Of a stretch of DNA of 16,317 nt, positions 14,587 through 16,317 are shown piece after piece. Location of the stretch: positions 1 through 16,317 of the forward strand of contig JAPPBZ010000112.1 in assembly GCA_026702635.1 (NCBI GenBank). The letters are read 5' to 3'. Under the pieces are notes generated by a model. It searched no databases. It was not told where the DNA came from and saw nothing but the letters and a program-made list of their open reading frames with translations. The translations under genes were made by a program, and so were the position numbers. Positions within the stretch are counted from its first letter, which is position 1, and each line of letters starts with the position of its first letter. This DNA is from Bacteroidota bacterium. Lineage in GTDB: Bacteria > Bacteroidota > Rhodothermia > Rhodothermales > Bin80.

Positions 14587-15775
14587 GTGGGTGTGCGTTC
14601 GCACACTATTTGTTCTTGTTTGCCTTTTTGGGTGTGATTCTACAGATCAGGGCCCTGACGTGGTACCCATGCCGGTCCGGGGCGATGTCGTCCGTGTAGA
14701 GCTCCAGCAGACTTACACAGTGGGGGAATTGAATCAGTTGGCAGCAGGGTTCGACATTCCGCTTTCGGCGCGTTATGGTGCTGCAGTCTATGTGATGGAG
14801 TACATGACGGTAGATGTAAAGGGGGAGCTCATCATGGCATCCGGCGCAGTTGTTGTACCCCAGCCTGTTTTGGGATCACTTGCAATGGTTTCGTTTCAGC
14901 ATGGAACGAGTGTCCGGCGCGTCGATGTCCCTTCGGCAGGAGGGACAGACGGAGTTCTCGTTGGGCTGCTCTTTTCCTCGGACGGGTACCTCTCGGTCAT
15001 GCCTGACCTCGTTGGACTCGGGTCTTCGCCCGGTTTCCATCCTTATTTGATCGCTGATGTGTCGGCCTCGGCCGTCATAGACCACTTGTTTGCGGTCCTG
15101 CAGTGGTCTATGACACAGTCGTGGGACATTTCCGGTGAAGTGTATCTGGCAGGGTATTCTTCAGGTGGCTATACCGTTTTGGCAGCTCAGCGTGCCTTGG
15201 AGGAGGGCTACCGTGATACATTTCCTATCGTAGCATCTGCTCCCATGGCCGGTCCCTATGATTTGAGTGGAACAATGCTGAATTTGATCCTTCAGGAAGA
15301 GCCGTACCCGCAACCGTATTACCTCCCGTACATCATGTTGAGCTATAACGAGGCGTATAATTTTTTTGAGCGCCCATCGGACTTCCTGCGAAGCCCGTAC
15401 GATGTAACGTTGCCACCGCTGTTTGATGGGACGCACAGTGGCTCGGAGATTAATGATGCCATGCCACCGATTCCCATCCATATCGTTCGACAGGATGTTC
15501 TCCAAGCAGTCGAAGAGGATCCCGATCATCCATTTTTGCAGAGTTTACGTGAAAACGACCTAACGAACTGGAGTCCAAATTCCCCAACCCGACTCTATCA
15601 TTGTGCTAGTGACGAGCTAGTTCCAATTGAAAATTCTCGGATCGCGGCGCAGAGATTTGGAGATGTTGCCACGCTCATCGATCCGAGCCCCCAAAGTGGG
15701 CACTATAACTGTGCATTTATCGCGATTGCGGGTACGCGGGCCTGGTTCAATTCGATTGCCACGGCGAACAGATAA
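14579..15775 (+). CDS. Lipoprotein alpha/beta hydrolase (secretory-lipase-like)
   Basis: A 398-residue predicted lipoprotein esterase or lipase. Translation is placed at GTG 14579, which overlaps the glycosidase stop (GTGAATAG) and gives MNRWVCVRTLFVLVCLFGCD: a basic start, a hydrophobic core and a lipobox with Cys19. The frame is open back to 14330, but that part lies inside the glycosidase gene and has no recognisable content. GTG 14591 is an alternative start. The alpha/beta hydrolase triad is visible: nucleophile S194 in GYSSGG, acid D345 in HCASDELVP, and H375 in QSGHYNC. Conserved surroundings include MVSFQHGTS and SVMPDLVGLGSSPGFHPY, as in LIP-type secretory lipases (PF03583-like). The enzyme probably acts in the periplasm or at the cell surface on esters; substrate unknown. 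No terminator is evident downstream. Confidence 0.82.
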   Translation: MNRWVCVRTLFVLVCLFGCDSTDQGPDVVPMPVRGDVVRVELQQTYTVGELNQLAAGFDIPLSARYGAAVYVMEYMTVDVKGELIMASGAVVVPQPVLGSLAMVSFQHGTSVRRVDVPSAGGTDGVLVGLLFSSDGYLSVMPDLVGLGSSPGFHPYLIADVSASAVIDHLFAVLQWSMTQSWDISGEVYLAGYSSGGYTVLAAQRALEEGYRDTFPIVASAPMAGPYDLSGTMLNLILQEEPYPQPYYLPYIMLSYNEAYNFFERPSDFLRSPYDVTLPPLFDGTHSGSEINDAMPPIPIHIVRQDVLQAVEEDPDHPFLQSLRENDLTNWSPNSPTRLYHCASDELVPIENSRIAAQRFGDVATLIDPSPQSGHYNCAFIAIAGTRAWFNSIATANR

Positions 15776-15860
15776 TCAGGATCAATAGGTTGAGTGCACT
15801 GGGTAACACTTGATCACGCGTCTCTGGTACAAAGGTATGTGCTAGGATGCCCTAGGGTAA
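15776..15860. other. Short intergenic region between convergent genes
   Basis: Eighty-five bases separate the convergent stops of the hydrolase and the T9SS cargo gene. I see no gene and no convincing terminator. The 8-base palindrome CCCTAGGG lies near the right end and is probably chance. Confidence 0.4.
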
Positions 15861-16316
15861 CTATTGAAGAAGGAGCATCCCGGAAGCGGTGATTACATCA
15901 TTTTCTCCATCCACAATAAGACGATAAATGTAAGATCCTCCCGGGAGGGTACTGACCGGGAGCAGTATGGATTGCCGTGCGGCTACAGGCATCGTCTGGG
16001 GAGTCACCGCCACAACCCGGCGTCCAATCAGGTCATGCAATTCGACCGTGACAATGGCCCGTTCAGGGAGATCAAAAACAATACTCACATCACCGGATGA
16101 AGGATTGGGATAGTGGCCATGCAGAAAAAATGCAGGCAGAGGTTCGGATGACTCGGCTTGACGCAGTGGTCCGTGGACAGAGAGCTCAAACGTAATGGAT
16201 CCCTGTAGCCCACTAGTATCTTCAGCATGAAGTGTGTAGGTGGTGGTGTCTAAAATTTCGGTGGCGGTTCCCTGCAGGGTGCGCGTAGAAGGGTCAAAGA
16301 CGAGTCCTGCCGGGAG
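15861..16316 (-). CDS. T9SS cargo protein C-terminus with Ig-like repeat (5' end outside window)
   Basis: The last 151 residues of a larger secreted protein whose start lies to the right of the window. Reading on the minus strand, the first 50 or so residues (LPAGLVFDPSTRTLQGTATE, then YTLHAEDTSG and ITFELSV) match the putative Ig (He_PIG, PF05345-like) repeat pattern LP.GL.fd..tg.l.GT. A linker then leads to HYPNPSSGDVSIVFDLPE, followed by VELHDLIGRRV, LPGGSYIYRL and a final strand ending GMLLLQ. This is the standard type A sorting domain recognised by the type IX secretion system (PNP..g...i.f.lp, v.l.D..Gr.v, l..G.Y.y.l). The protein is therefore exported across the outer membrane and probably attached to or released from the cell surface. 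The frame is open to the window edge with no internal stop. Confidence 0.85.
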   Translation of the reverse strand, partial: LPAGLVFDPSTRTLQGTATEILDTTTYTLHAEDTSGLQGSITFELSVHGPLRQAESSEPLPAFFLHGHYPNPSSGDVSIVFDLPERAIVTVELHDLIGRRVVAVTPQTMPVAARQSILLPVSTLPGGSYIYRLIVDGENDVITASGMLLLQ

Positions 16317-16317
16317 G

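Noticed and set aside
1..16317. tRNA genes, CRISPR arrays or riboswitches
   Set aside because: No T-loop-like motifs with cloverleaf context, no regularly spaced short repeats and no recognisable aptamer were found in the intergenic gaps, all of which are under 260 bases.

Overview
The window looks like a chromosomal segment of a member of the Bacteroidota/Rhodothermota-Balneolota group. The evidence is a short SigA-type sigma factor without region 1.1, a Bacteroidota-style omega subunit of the Rpb6 type, a choice-of-anchor B secreted protein, and the C-terminal sorting domain of a type IX secretion (T9SS) cargo. Start codons generally lack a clear Shine-Dalgarno sequence, which also fits. 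I see no tRNA, rRNA, CRISPR array or transposase. Gene functions are inferred from motifs by eye.

Bases 1-4552 contain a tandem duplication. A choice-of-anchor B gene followed by an rpoD-type gene was duplicated. The first copy of the anchor-B gene (cut by the window edge) is still open. Behind it lies only a fossil of the sigma gene (1109-1251): its first codons, a deletion of about 290 bases, then codons 110-146. The second copy (1263-3605) follows directly and has a seven-repeat FG-GAP-like propeller in front of the anchor-B domain. The intact sigma gene is at 3713-4552. The fossil ends about 10 bases before the second anchor-B gene, so that point is the duplication junction and the original repeat length was close to 2.9 kb.

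Bases 4729-8206 are a three-gene export operon: a TolC-type outer membrane channel, a MacA/HlyD-type periplasmic adaptor and a MacB/LolD-type ATPase, packed end to end. The FtsX-like permease expected with such an ATPase is not here. A convergent lipoprotein with a PrcB-C-like domain (8275-8766) follows instead.

Bases 8808-11972 carry the RNA polymerase omega subunit and uvrA, 9 bases apart. Two perfect 7-bp hairpins lie between uvrA and the convergent gene after it.

Bases 12171-15775 hold a PLP enzyme of aminotransferase class V with a Tat-type signal (minus strand). It is divergent from two overlapping lipoprotein genes: a clan GH-A glycosidase resembling GH113 and an alpha/beta hydrolase resembling secretory lipases. 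The right edge has the C-terminal 151 residues of a T9SS cargo (minus strand) with an Ig-like (He_PIG) repeat before the sorting domain.
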